Shown one piece after another: positions 1 through 7,557 of a stretch of DNA of 11,705 bases (the stretch's first letter is position 1; every line of letters begins with the position of its first letter). The position numbers and the translations under genes are program-made. The stretch spans positions 1-11,705 of the forward strand of contig CAMVQX010000042.1 in the NCBI GenBank assembly GCA_947169755.1, written 5' to 3'. This stretch comes from an uncultured bacterium. Lineage in GTDB: Bacteria; Cyanobacteriota; Vampirovibrionia; Gastranaerophilales; Gastranaerophilaceae. The notes beneath the pieces are model-generated. The model was not told where the DNA came from and made no database searches. It saw only the letters and a program-made list of their open reading frames with translations.

Positions 1-851
1 GAGTTATTAAGGAAGTAGGAATCAGATCGGTAATACAAATAGCAAGAGTTTTGGGTATAGAAACTCCTATTGAATATGATTACACTATTGCATTAGGTTC
101 AAACGGCGTCAGGCTGTATGAATTTACAAGGGCGTACGGCGCTTTTGCAAACGGCGGATTTGTTGTTCAGCCTTATGCGGTAGAGACAGTTGAAACTTCT
201 CGCGGAAAAGTTGTTTACAGGGCAGGCAAGACAAGAGCTTCCCGCCAATTGAGTATTACGACTGCTGCTGAAATGACTGCAATGATGAAAATGGTTATTA
301 CAAACGGTACAGGACGTGCTGCAAGTATAGGTAAGCCTGCCGCAGGAAAAACTGGAACGACTGATGATAACAAGGATGCGTATTTTATGGGTTATACTCC
401 GCATATCGTAACAGGTGTTTGGGTTGGTAATGATGATAACATTGCGATGAATAAATCAATTCAGGGAGGTACTGTTCCCGCTTTAATATGGAAAGATGTT
501 ATGACTGTTGCAACTGAGCCTTACGGTAATGCTGAATTTAATTACCCTGAAATAAAGTTAGTTCCGTTTACTGATAAAAAAGCGATCGGCGAAGATGAGG
601 AAAATGAAGAAAATAAAGAAGCAGATGAAAATACTGTGAATATGGAAGATTCTCATATTATGTCGCCTGAAGAAATTGCACAACAGGTAAATAATATTAT
701 CAATAATGCTGAAAACAAAACTGAACTGCCAAAACAAATGCCGCAAGAGCAGACTGTTCCAACACCAAAACCGGTAACTCAAGCTCCTGCTCCAAAACCG
801 GCTTCGGCGCCAATTCCTATACCTATGGCTGTTCCGGAAGGGTTGAGATGA
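1..851 (+). CDS. Class A penicillin-binding protein (PBP1A-like), C-terminal part; 5' end cut by window edge
   Basis: This is the C-terminal transpeptidase part of a bifunctional peptidoglycan synthase, which cross-links stem peptides in the periplasm. The frame is open from base 3 with no stop upstream, so the gene begins before the window. The fragment shows the family's LGSNGV and YGAFANGG segments, then the KTGTT box (Lys codon 348-350), then YFMGYTP and GVWVGNDDN, as in PBP1A C-termini. The SxxK catalytic serine and SxN motifs must lie upstream and are not visible. After the domain comes a Glu/Asp-rich stretch (about bases 590-640) and a Pro/Ala/Gln-rich tail of about 40 residues, probably a disordered periplasmic end. 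The TGA stop overlaps the ATG of the next gene (ATGA), which indicates translational coupling. The family call is firm; the exact PBP class name is inferred. Confidence 0.93.
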   Translation, partial: VIKEVGIRSVIQIARVLGIETPIEYDYTIALGSNGVRLYEFTRAYGAFANGGFVVQPYAVETVETSRGKVVYRAGKTRASRQLSITTAAEMTAMMKMVITNGTGRAASIGKPAAGKTGTTDDNKDAYFMGYTPHIVTGVWVGNDDNIAMNKSIQGGTVPALIWKDVMTVATEPYGNAEFNYPEIKLVPFTDKKAIGEDEENEENKEADENTVNMEDSHIMSPEEIAQQVNNIINNAENKTELPKQMPQEQTVPTPKPVTQAPAPKPASAPIPIPMAVPEGLR

Positions 852-1486
852 CATACATAACCCATATAGGTACAGATGAATCCGGTAAAGGCGATTTTTT
901 CGGTCCGCTTGTTATTGCAGGTGTTATGGTCAATGAAAAAAATGCACAATATTTTCTTGACTTAGGTATAAAAGACAGTAAAAAATTGTCTGACAAAAAA
1001 ATGCTGTCTATGGCAGTTGAAATAAAGAAAAATGCACCTCATTCCATTATTGCAATTTCAAACGGAAAATATAACGAATTGTACAATAATATGCGAAACT
1101 TGAATAAACTTCTTGCTTGGGGGCATGCAAGAGCGATAGAAAATATTTTAGAGCATAGTACTTGTGAATACGCCCTGTCAGATAAGTTCGGCGATGAAAG
1201 TTTAATAAAATCAGCATTAATGGATAAAGGCAGAAGCATAAGGTTAGAACAAATGTGTAAGGCAGAAAGCGATATTGCGGTAGCTGCGGCGTCTGTTCTT
1301 GCTCGTGCTACTTTTGTCCAAAAAATGCAGGATATGGAAAATACTTACGGAATAAAATTCCAAAAAGGATGTTCAAATCTTGTTAAAGATGCGGCAAAAG
1401 AATTTATCGCAATTCATGGTAAAGACAAGCTTAAAGAGGTTTGCAAAACTCATTTCAAAACATATAATGAAATCTTGACGATTTAA
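848..1486 (+). CDS. rnhC: Ribonuclease HIII, short form without the usual N-terminal domain
   Basis: It would cleave the RNA strand of RNA/DNA hybrids in the cytoplasm. The 212-residue product opens with GTDESGKGDFFGP (residues 8-20), the HIII version of the type 2 RNase H signature, carrying catalytic D10 and E11. It continues with DSKKLSD (43-49), NLNKLLAWGHARAI (84-97, HIII-specific in style), D112 in LSDKFGDE, and KAESDIAVAAASVLAR (138-153), which supplies the remaining acidic residue(s). Known RNase HIII proteins are about 300 residues and carry an N-terminal TBP-like substrate-binding domain of roughly 80-90 residues. Here the catalytic domain begins almost at residue 1, so that domain is absent. 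The start is fixed by the 4-bp overlap with the PBP stop and an upstream AAGGG. RNase HII is less likely because of the GKGDFFGP form. Confidence 0.92.
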   Translation: MTYITHIGTDESGKGDFFGPLVIAGVMVNEKNAQYFLDLGIKDSKKLSDKKMLSMAVEIKKNAPHSIIAISNGKYNELYNNMRNLNKLLAWGHARAIENILEHSTCEYALSDKFGDESLIKSALMDKGRSIRLEQMCKAESDIAVAAASVLARATFVQKMQDMENTYGIKFQKGCSNLVKDAAKEFIAIHGKDKLKEVCKTHFKTYNEILTI

Positions 1487-1502
1487 ATCAATGACGTATA
1501 AT
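1475..1502 (+). promoter_or_regulatory. Sigma-70-type promoter for the repeat protein gene
   Basis: TTGACG (1475-1480) and TATAAT (1497-1502) are separated by 16 bp, close to consensus. It sits in the end of rnhC. The -10 box ends only 6 bases before the ATG at 1509, so the predicted start of transcription falls at or next to that ATG. Seen directly in the sequence; promoter activity is inferred. Confidence 0.7.
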
Positions 1503-1955
1503 GTAATTATGACTTCAAAAAATAACAAAAAAATCAGCTCAATTGATGAATTTGACAGAACTTCCGGGAAAAAAATACGTACTGTAAACCATTGTTTATA
1601 TAAATCAATTGATGAGTATGATGAAAAAACAGGGAAAAAAGTTCGAACTATAAATTTTAATTCAAAAGATGAAAGCAAAATCTCGTCTGTTCAAGAATAT
1701 GATATTGATACGGGAAAAATAATTTCAATATCAATATATAAACGCGACGGAAAAACTGTCGGTATAGTTAAAAAGTTTGATAATGATTCGGTAATGACTT
1801 ATCATGAAGATGAAACAGACTCTGATATATTAAATGATGCCAGTGTTTCACAGTATGATATACCTGATTTAATTAACAGTTTGTATAGTGATAATCACAG
1901 TTTTACGAATATAATGCAAAAAAATGATTTGATTAACAGTCAACCTATTACTTAA
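1491..1955 (+). CDS. Unknown small protein with YD-like tandem repeats
   Basis: I do not recognise this as a named gene. The product (154 residues from the first ATG, 148 from the ATG at 1509) has no signal peptide or membrane segment and is very polar. It holds three clear repeats of about 23-25 residues: SSIDEFDRTSGKKIRTVN (16-33), KSIDEYDEKTGKKVRTIN (38-55) and SSVQEYDIDTGKIISISI (65-82). A fourth, degenerate copy follows near GKTVGIVKKFD (87-97). The pattern, an (I/V)xEYDxxTGK core followed by a beta-strand-like segment, resembles DUF2963/YD-type repeats. The last 50 residues are non-repetitive and Asn/Asp/Ser-rich. Two starts are possible: 1491 has no Shine-Dalgarno sequence, and a strong promoter -10 box lies inside the first codons, so 1509 (MTSKNNKK) on a leaderless message is at least as likely. 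Function unknown. Confidence 0.72.
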   Translation: MTYNVIMTSKNNKKISSIDEFDRTSGKKIRTVNHCLYKSIDEYDEKTGKKVRTINFNSKDESKISSVQEYDIDTGKIISISIYKRDGKTVGIVKKFDNDSVMTYHEDETDSDILNDASVSQYDIPDLINSLYSDNHSFTNIMQKNDLINSQPIT

Positions 1956-1961
1956 TATTTA

Positions 1962-1970
1962 TGCTATAAT
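1962..1970 (+). promoter_or_regulatory. Extended -10 promoter immediately before recJ
   Basis: TGC followed by TATAAT (1965-1970) forms an extended -10 element in the 21-bp gap between the repeat protein gene and recJ. No good -35 hexamer is seen at 16-19 bp, which extended -10 promoters tolerate. Six T residues then separate it from the recJ ATG, so transcription would begin at or beside the start codon. Confidence 0.65.
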
Positions 1971-1976
1971 TTTTTT

Positions 1977-4307
1977 ATGAAAGAGTGGAGGTTTAACAAT
2001 TACGAGGGGAATGAAACGTCGCTTATCAAGCGTCTTTTGTATTCTCGCGGGATAAAATCCGATGAAGATATTTATGAATTTCTTCATCCTTTAGAGATGA
2101 AACTGACTTCACCTAATGTTTTTACTGATATGTCAAAATGTGTGCAAAGGCTTTCCGATGCAATTGATAAAGGTGAAAAAATCGTAATTCACGGAGATTT
2201 CGATGCTGACGGTGTTACTTCCACTTCGCTTTTATACAGGACTTTTAAATATTTAGGTGCTGATGTAAATTATTTTATTCCCGACAGAGATAAAGAGGGA
2301 CACGGGTTTGATACAAAATCGCTTGTAAAAATTATGACACAGGTAAAACCCAAAGTCATAATTTCATGCGATTGCGGTATCAGTGATGTTGATGCCGTAA
2401 ATTTTTTGAACAGTTTTAAAATTGATGTAATAATAACAGACCACCACGAAGCGCCGGAAATTTTGCCTAATGCTTACGGAATAATCAATCCTAAAGCTCC
2501 GAATGCGCTTGATGAGAGTTTGAGCACAAAACAAATTACAAGTTTGACTTCGCTTGCGGGGGTTGGTGTTGCTTTCAAAACGGCACAGGCTCTGCTTGAA
2601 AAATACAATAAACTTGAATTTATATCTGAAATTTTACCTTATGTTGCAGTCGGCACAGTTGCGGATGTTGTTCCGCTTATCGGAGAAAACAGATATTTTG
2701 TAACAAAAGGGTTGGATTTGATATCTGCAGGAAAACACTGGGGTTTATCAAAACTTTTAGAAAGTGCAGGCTGTAAACCCCCGGTTACGACTGAAGATAT
2801 AGGATTTGGTATTGCGCCGCGTATAAACGCATCAGGAAGGCTTGATACTGTTGATGCTGCTTTAAAAGTTTTGATTTCCGATAACAAACAAGAAATTGAA
2901 ATGGCAATTCAAACTTTAAATGAATTTAATAAGATAAGACAAGAATTATGCCAGAAAACCTTTGCGGAAGCTGATGAAATGGTGAAAGCCGAACATAATA
3001 AAAATAGTGCTATTGTCTTGTATTCGAAGGACTGGCATGTCGGCATAGTCGGTATTGTTGCATCTATGCTTGTTGAAAAGTACTATAAGCCGACGTTTTT
3101 GATGAATTATTCAGAGGAAACAAAACAATACAGATGTTCGGCAAGAAGTATAGACGGAATAAATTTGTATGATGTTATATCATCGAATTCTGAATTGTTA
3201 GATGGCTTTGGCGGACATTCGGGAGCTGCGGGATTATATTTTTCACAACATTCATTTGATGAAGTAAAATCAGCATTATGCAAAACTGTTAAAGAAATGT
3301 CACAGGGTAAAGATTTAAAACCATTTTTAAATGTCGATTTGGAATTGAAGCCGGATGATATTACTCAGGATTTAGTTGAAAGTATTTCTCAATTGGAGCC
3401 TTTTGGGGCGAATAATCCCAGTCCGATTTTTGTTTTGAGTAATTTAAAAATAAAAGAAAAACGACTAATGGGTGAAAATAAAAATCATCTTAGGTTAGTT
3501 TGTACTGTTGGTTCTTCGGAATTTACATGTGTTAAGTGGAAAAGCGGGGATATTTCGCTTGTAAATGGTGATCCTTTGGATTTGGCTTTTCATCCGCAAA
3601 TTAATGAATATAATGGTAATACAAGTGTTCAGCTTATTATTGAGGATATTCATTCTCAATATTTACAGGAAACGGAGCAATTACCGGAGCAAAAATTGTA
3701 TGATCACCGTAAAAAAGTTGATATTTTACCTCAAGTAAATGATTATGTAAAAAATTCAAAACAGAATATTTTGATATTTGCGGAAGGTAAGCCCATTTTG
3801 GATACTTTAAAACCATTTAAAGATTTATCGGAAAAGACAGTTAATCGTGATAATTTAAAGACTTGTGATTCTTTAATGTTTTTTGATTATCCGGCTGACA
3901 GGGAAACTTTTGATAGAATAATAGCTGAAACTTCACCAAGTTCGATTCATTTTATGAATTATGACTTGAAGTATTTTGACGAAGAAGAATTTTTGAAAAC
4001 TGTATACGGAATGTTGAAATTTGCTTGTAATAACAATGGCGGAAGAATTGAATTAAAAAGGTTTGCGAGTTATCTTGGAAAATCTTACGGGGTATTTGAT
4101 TTATTGTTTGATATACTTCAAGATGACGGTATTATTACAATCAAGAGTCGGGATGAAAAAGGTTATGAAATTTCATTAACGAGTGAAAGCGATATTTTGC
4201 GTGTTTTACACAACGAAAAATATCCTCAATTACTTGATTTGATTGACGAATGTGAACAATTTCAAAAATCGCTTTTGGAAGATGATTTGTATTCACTTGT
4301 GCAATAA
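1977..4307 (+). CDS. recJ: Single-stranded-DNA-specific 5'-3' exonuclease RecJ
   Basis: RecJ degrades single-stranded DNA 5' to 3' in recombination and mismatch repair. The 776-residue product carries the DHH-family metal-binding motifs in order: HGDFDADG (72-79), CDCGISDVDA (131-140), ITDHHEAPE (153-161), then GFGIAPRINASGRLD (276-290), WHVGIVGIVAS (353-363) and the DHHA1 motif GGHSGAAGL (412-420). An OB-fold-like region follows (about 440-570, including LEPFGANNPSP). A C-terminal extension of about 200 residues has no motif I recognise, as in other long RecJ proteins (B. subtilis RecJ is of similar length). The start at 1977 is supported by the family's N-terminal pattern (Trp near the start, then the LLYSRGI and DIYEFLHP segments), although no Shine-Dalgarno sequence precedes it. 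The gene ends in a terminator shared with convergent fabF. Confidence 0.96.
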   Translation: MKEWRFNNYEGNETSLIKRLLYSRGIKSDEDIYEFLHPLEMKLTSPNVFTDMSKCVQRLSDAIDKGEKIVIHGDFDADGVTSTSLLYRTFKYLGADVNYFIPDRDKEGHGFDTKSLVKIMTQVKPKVIISCDCGISDVDAVNFLNSFKIDVIITDHHEAPEILPNAYGIINPKAPNALDESLSTKQITSLTSLAGVGVAFKTAQALLEKYNKLEFISEILPYVAVGTVADVVPLIGENRYFVTKGLDLISAGKHWGLSKLLESAGCKPPVTTEDIGFGIAPRINASGRLDTVDAALKVLISDNKQEIEMAIQTLNEFNKIRQELCQKTFAEADEMVKAEHNKNSAIVLYSKDWHVGIVGIVASMLVEKYYKPTFLMNYSEETKQYRCSARSIDGINLYDVISSNSELLDGFGGHSGAAGLYFSQHSFDEVKSALCKTVKEMSQGKDLKPFLNVDLELKPDDITQDLVESISQLEPFGANNPSPIFVLSNLKIKEKRLMGENKNHLRLVCTVGSSEFTCVKWKSGDISLVNGDPLDLAFHPQINEYNGNTSVQLIIEDIHSQYLQETEQLPEQKLYDHRKKVDILPQVNDYVKNSKQNILIFAEGKPILDTLKPFKDLSEKTVNRDNLKTCDSLMFFDYPADRETFDRIIAETSPSSIHFMNYDLKYFDEEEFLKTVYGMLKFACNNNGGRIELKRFASYLGKSYGVFDLLFDILQDDGIITIKSRDEKGYEISLTSESDILRVLHNEKYPQLLDLIDECEQFQKSLLEDDLYSLVQ

Positions 4308-4334
4308 AAAAGCCGCCCTTTAGGCAGCTTTTTT
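4306..4334. terminator. Bidirectional intrinsic terminator between recJ and fabF
   Basis: A run of A, then GCCGCC, loop CTTTA, GGCAGC, then a run of T (4329-4334). On the - strand RNA the stem is GCUGCC/GGCGGC with one U·G pair and is flanked by A and U tracts, so it is fully paired for the fab operon. On the + strand the same position becomes a C·A mismatch, so it should act less well for recJ. Confidence 0.88.
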
Positions 4335-4348
4335 ATTTATTATAATTT

Positions 4349-5599
4349 TTATATCTTTTTAATTATAATTGATGCGTTTTGACCGCCAAACCCGAATGAG
4401 TTTGAAAGTGCGGCATTTATATTAGCTTTTCTGGCTTTATGTGGTACATAATCCAAATCTGCTACATGCTCATCTTGATTATCAAGATTTATTGTTGGAG
4501 GAACGATACCATTTTGAACAGCTTTTACACAAACAATAGCTTCTGCAGCTCCCGTTGCACCCAGCATATGACCGTGCATTGATTTTGTTGAGCTTACCAA
4601 TAAATTTGGATTTTGTTTTTTGTCGCCAAAAACATGTGCTATTGCATGGGATTCCGCAATATCGCCCAAACCGGTACTTGTTCCGTGAGCGTTTACATAT
4701 TGAATATCAGATGGTTTCATGCCTGCATCTTCAAGTGCAAATTGCATTGAATGTATTGCGCCCTGTCCTTCCGGATCAGGAGCAACGATATCATAGGCAT
4801 CACCGGTTTGACCGTAGCCTACAATTTCCGCATAAATATGTGCACCACGTTTTTTCGCGTGTTCGTACTCTTCCAAAACTAATACTGCAGCGCCTTCACC
4901 CATGACAAAGCCATCTCTGCCAATATCCCAAGGACGTGAAGCTTTTTGCGGTTCATCGTTGCGTTTTGAGAGTGTTCTTGCACTTGAAAATGCACCCACA
5001 CCAACATCGCATATAGCAGCTTCGCAACCGCCAGCTACTATAGCATCCGCATCACCCCATTGAATTGAACGGAATGCATCACCAACAGAATGTGTACCTG
5101 TTGCACAAGCTGATACAACAACTTTATTAATACCCTTAAAACCGTATTTCATTGAAATTCTACCTGACGGCATGTTTACAATCATCATAGGAATTGTAAA
5201 CGGTGAACATTTGTTAGGCCCTTTTTCAAGGATTCTTTTGTGGTTTTCTTCAAACGTAATAAATCCGCCGGCTGCTGAACTAACAATAACACCGATTTTA
5301 TAAGGATCTAAACCTTCTATATTATCCAATTTAGCATCTTTTACAGCTTCATCCGCTGCAACAACCGCAAATTGAATAAATCTATCCATTTTTTTTGCTT
5401 CTTTTGGGTCTATGTATTCTTCGGGGTTGAAATTTTTAACCTCACCTGAGATCTTAACAACATGTTTGTCAATATCAATAGCATCTGTAGTAGAGATACC
5501 GCTTTTCCCTTCTATAATGCTGTTCCAAAACTTGTCAACACCCACACCAAATGGTGTAACAGCCCCAAGTCCCGTAATTACTACTCTTCTTTTTGTCAT
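4349..5599 (-). CDS. fabF: 3-oxoacyl-[acyl-carrier-protein] synthase II
   Basis: This condensing enzyme extends acyl-ACP by two carbons using malonyl-ACP in cytoplasmic fatty-acid synthesis. The 416-residue length is typical. The Cys-His-His active site is intact: C165 in VVSACATGTHS, H305 in NAHGTSTGLGD and H342 in STKSMHGHMLGATGA, with the conserved K339. The N-terminus RRVVITGLGAVTPFG and the C-terminal NSFGFGGQNAS are also classic. H305 and H342 mark a KAS II rather than a KAS III enzyme. The ATG follows a modest AGG (ATAGGTAAAAAT). It is the last gene of the fabG-acpP-fabF cluster, 104 bp after acpP, and is closed by the shared terminator. Nothing in it looks degraded. Confidence 0.97.
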   Translation of the reverse strand: MTKRRVVITGLGAVTPFGVGVDKFWNSIIEGKSGISTTDAIDIDKHVVKISGEVKNFNPEEYIDPKEAKKMDRFIQFAVVAADEAVKDAKLDNIEGLDPYKIGVIVSSAAGGFITFEENHKRILEKGPNKCSPFTIPMMIVNMPSGRISMKYGFKGINKVVVSACATGTHSVGDAFRSIQWGDADAIVAGGCEAAICDVGVGAFSSARTLSKRNDEPQKASRPWDIGRDGFVMGEGAAVLVLEEYEHAKKRGAHIYAEIVGYGQTGDAYDIVAPDPEGQGAIHSMQFALEDAGMKPSDIQYVNAHGTSTGLGDIAESHAIAHVFGDKKQNPNLLVSSTKSMHGHMLGATGAAEAIVCVKAVQNGIVPPTINLDNQDEHVADLDYVPHKARKANINAALSNSFGFGGQNASIIIKKI

Positions 5600-5625
5600 A
5601 TTTTTACCTATATTTTTTAATAAAC

Positions 5626-5653
5626 GAGGACGAAAATTAACATTCTCGCCCTC
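5626..5653 (-). repeat. Hairpin in the acpP-fabF intergenic region
   Basis: An inverted repeat with arms of 11 bases (5626-5636 and 5643-5653) and a 6-base loop. In the - strand RNA the arms pair fully if two G·U pairs are allowed. No U-tract follows, so it does not look like a terminator. It lies 27 bases before the fabF ATG and could be an RNA processing or stability element. Confidence 0.6.
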
Positions 5654-5673
5654 ATAAAATTATATAATTATTT

Positions 5674-5692
5674 CAAACACAAAACGTGTTTG
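5674..5692 (-). repeat. Small perfect inverted repeat just after acpP
   Basis: CAAACAC (5674-5680), five-base spacer, GTGTTTG (5686-5692): a perfect 7-bp stem 11 bases past the acpP stop. The bases that follow on the - strand are AAATAATTAT rather than a U-run, so at best this is a weak attenuator that would raise acpP message over fabF. That role is inferred. Confidence 0.5.
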
Positions 5693-5703
5693 CGTAGCAC
5701 TAG

Positions 5704-5934
5704 CTACTTGTGAGAGTCGATATAGTTAACAGCGTCTTGAACTGTTTGAATTTTTTCTGCTTCTTCATCAGGGATTTCGCAGCCAAATTCTTCTTCAAAT
5801 GCCATAACTAATTCAACTGTATCTAATGAATCAGCGCCCAAGTCAGCTGTAAAGCTAGCTTCAGGAGTTACTAATGATTCATCAACACTCAATTGATCTA
5901 CTACTACTTTTTTTACTTTTTCTAATGTACTCAT
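5704..5934 (-). CDS. acpP: Acyl carrier protein
   Basis: This small acidic protein carries growing acyl chains on a phosphopantetheine arm during fatty-acid synthesis. The 76-residue product is the usual length, with the attachment site GADSLDTVELV and modified serine S36, and the typical acidic helix II/III region (EEEFGCEIPDEEAEK). The start at 5934 (MSTLEKVKK) is preceded by an AGGAAG Shine-Dalgarno sequence. The frame stays open for another 31 codons upstream, but those codons have no family match and overlap the promoter, so they are excluded. It lies between fabG and fabF and has its own promoter, fitting the high ACP level cells need. Confidence 0.97.
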   Translation of the reverse strand: MSTLEKVKKVVVDQLSVDESLVTPEASFTADLGADSLDTVELVMAFEEEFGCEIPDEEAEKIQTVQDAVNYIDSHK

Positions 5935-5979
5935 CTTTTCTTCCTCATATAAATTTAGTATTACTAATTTTTCATAAAC

Positions 5980-6008
5980 ATTATACTTAAGCCATAATAA
6001 ATTTGCAA
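5980..6008 (-). promoter_or_regulatory. Promoter for acpP (and fabF)
   Basis: Read on the - strand: TTGCAA (6008-6003), 17-bp spacer, TATAAT (5985-5980). This places the transcript start about 40 bases before the acpP ATG, leaving room for its AGGAAG ribosome-binding site. It lies in the 118-bp fabG-acpP gap. Confidence 0.6.
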
Positions 6009-6052
6009 GAAATTTACATTTTGCCATGTATATTGTTTAGAAAACTTTACTT

Positions 6053-6784
6053 TTATAACATTAAACCGCCTGCAACTTCAATAGCCTGACCTGTTACATA
6101 GTCTGTATCAAGTGCAAGGAATTTTACAACTTTTGCAATATCTTCAGGTGTTCCGAAACGTTTCATAGGAATTGCATTTGCATATTCTTCGATATTACCC
6201 AAGTTAGCAGTCATAGCTGTTTGAATAAATCCGGGGCATACTGCATTTACTCTAATGTTTCTTGAACCGAATTCTTTTGCAAGAGTTTTGGTCAAACCTA
6301 TTAAACCTGCCTTTGATGCAGAATAGTTTGCCTGACCTGCATTACCGTGAACACCTACGATTGATGACATATTGATGATAGAACCCTGACGAGCTTTCAT
6401 CATATATTTGATTACGGCATGTGTTACATAATATGCTGAGCCAAGGTTAATTTTGATTACTCTTTCCCATTGTTCTGCATCCATTCTTAAGAACAAACCG
6501 TCTTTTGTTATGCCGGCATTATTCAATAAGATATCGATGTGGCCGTGTTCCGCAATCATTTTTTCAACGGCAGCGTGTACCTGTTCATCGTTTGAAACGT
6601 CGAATTGGTAAAACCATGCGTTTACGCCTATGGCTTTAATTTCATCTAAAGCGGGTTTTGCTGTAGCTTCATCACAAATATCATTGATAATGATATCACA
6701 TCCGTTATGAGCTAATTCTTTGGCACAGCTAAAACCAATACCGCGAGAACCGCCTGTGATTAAAGCAATTTTTCTGTCTGTCAT
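6053..6784 (-). CDS. fabG: 3-oxoacyl-[acyl-carrier-protein] reductase
   Basis: This short-chain dehydrogenase reduces beta-ketoacyl-ACP with NADPH, the first reduction of each fatty-acid elongation cycle. The 243-residue product shows the nucleotide-binding TGGSRGIG (10-17), NNAG (88-91), and the catalytic set N113 (KINLGS), S141 (INMSS), Y154 and K158 (YSASK), then the PG motif (184-185) and the usual C-terminal GGLML. The ATG at 6784 follows a strong AAGGAGAG Shine-Dalgarno sequence. It heads the fabG-acpP-fabF cluster. Many SDR enzymes look alike, but the context makes FabG near certain. Confidence 0.96.
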   Translation of the reverse strand: MTDRKIALITGGSRGIGFSCAKELAHNGCDIIINDICDEATAKPALDEIKAIGVNAWFYQFDVSNDEQVHAAVEKMIAEHGHIDILLNNAGITKDGLFLRMDAEQWERVIKINLGSAYYVTHAVIKYMMKARQGSIINMSSIVGVHGNAGQANYSASKAGLIGLTKTLAKEFGSRNIRVNAVCPGFIQTAMTANLGNIEEYANAIPMKRFGTPEDIAKVVKFLALDTDYVTGQAIEVAGGLML

Positions 6785-6820
6785 TATTTTTCTCTCCTTA
6801 TAAATTTTAATCCCCGAAAA

Positions 6821-6848
6821 ATTATAACATAAACAAAAAAATAGTAAA
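6821..6848 (-). promoter_or_regulatory. Promoter for fabG
   Basis: Read on the - strand: TTTACT (6848-6843), 16-bp spacer ending in TGT, then TATAAT (6826-6821), an extended -10 form. The predicted start gives a leader of about 30 bases containing the fabG ribosome-binding site. No FapR- or FabT-type operator palindrome is evident. Confidence 0.6.
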
Positions 6849-6898
6849 TTTATAATATTAAATTAATTTTTGAACAATTTTAAATTTATTTCGTTATA

Positions 6899-6926
6899 TT
6901 GATATAGAGAAAGAAATTGTTATAAT
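6899..6926 (+). promoter_or_regulatory. Promoter of the envelope operon
   Basis: TTGATA (6899-6904), 16-bp spacer, TATAAT (6921-6926). The -10 box ends 8 bases before the ATG at 6935, with no Shine-Dalgarno sequence between, so the message should be leaderless or nearly so. It lies back-to-back with the fabG promoter in a 150-bp divergent gap. Confidence 0.68.
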
Positions 6927-6934
6927 ATATAATT

Positions 6935-7513
6935 ATGAGGAAGATATTAATTTTAATCGGAATACTTTTAATGTTGCCGGCATATGCTGAAATGGAAGAT
7001 GTTCAGCTTGATATGCGCGGATATGATGCTATAGAAATCCCTGCAGGGACATTTATTCCTGTTATGAATGCTCAGGAAATTTCTACACAGTATTGTTCAG
7101 AAGGTTATAAGGTAAAATTTATTGTTACAAATGATCTTTATATGCATGACACAAATATAATTCCGCAAGAATCCTATATTTACGGTTATATTGAAAAAAT
7201 AAATGATCCGGTTGTCGGTACTAATGCCGCAATGAAAATAAGAGTATCCAAACTGGTATATCCTGACGGAGTAGAGATTCCTATCAAAGGTTATTTGTAT
7301 AATTCTAATAATAATGTATTTGGCGGCGGATTATCAGAACCGGTAAAATACAAAAAAATGGCGCAGCGCCAACAAAAAGTTTATTACACAACTTTACAAA
7401 TTAAGCCTTCACAAGGCAGAAAGATGGGAACACATACGACAATTCCGGCAGGTTCTAATGAGATTGTTGTTTTGACAGCTCCTGCGGAGATTACACACAC
7501 CTTAACAAATTGA
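6935..7513 (+). CDS. Secreted protein with a VirB10/TrbI-like beta-domain signature (paralog of the next gene)
   Basis: The product is not a named gene to me. It has 192 residues and a clear signal peptide (MRK, hydrophobic core, cleavage after AYA at residue 18), so it should be in the periplasm or outer membrane. The body has the pattern IPAGTFIPV (35-43), EIS, NDLYMHDTNIIPQES (66-80), G, PDGVEIPIKGYL (110-121), and a final IPAGS...VVLTAPAEI (170-186). This order (IPAG, IS, DxY...IPxxS...G, PdGxxIpi, IPAgs) recalls the C-terminal domain of VirB10/TrbI-family channel proteins, and it aligns almost without gaps to residues 61-147 of the next protein. It lacks that neighbour's glycine-zipper segment. 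It is first in a co-directional run with tonB-exbB-exbD genes. The role is unknown; the fold relationship is an inference from motif order. Confidence 0.8.
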   Translation: MRKILILIGILLMLPAYAEMEDVQLDMRGYDAIEIPAGTFIPVMNAQEISTQYCSEGYKVKFIVTNDLYMHDTNIIPQESYIYGYIEKINDPVVGTNAAMKIRVSKLVYPDGVEIPIKGYLYNSNNNVFGGGLSEPVKYKKMAQRQQKVYYTTLQIKPSQGRKMGTHTTIPAGSNEIVVLTAPAEITHTLTN

Positions 7514-7557
7514 CATTATCGGGAAAATCAAATAAAATGTGTAGAAAGGCGGTAAAT

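Noticed and set aside
5935..6027. N-terminal extension of acpP by 31 residues
   Set aside because: The frame is open, but the residues have no ACP counterpart, the stretch contains the promoter, and a good Shine-Dalgarno sequence precedes the internal ATG that gives the standard 76-residue ACP.
7510..7557. Earlier TTG start for the second secreted protein
   Set aside because: It would put 16 polar residues before the signal peptide, while ATG 7558 has AAGGCGGT upstream and begins MIKKSVILTL, a normal signal start.
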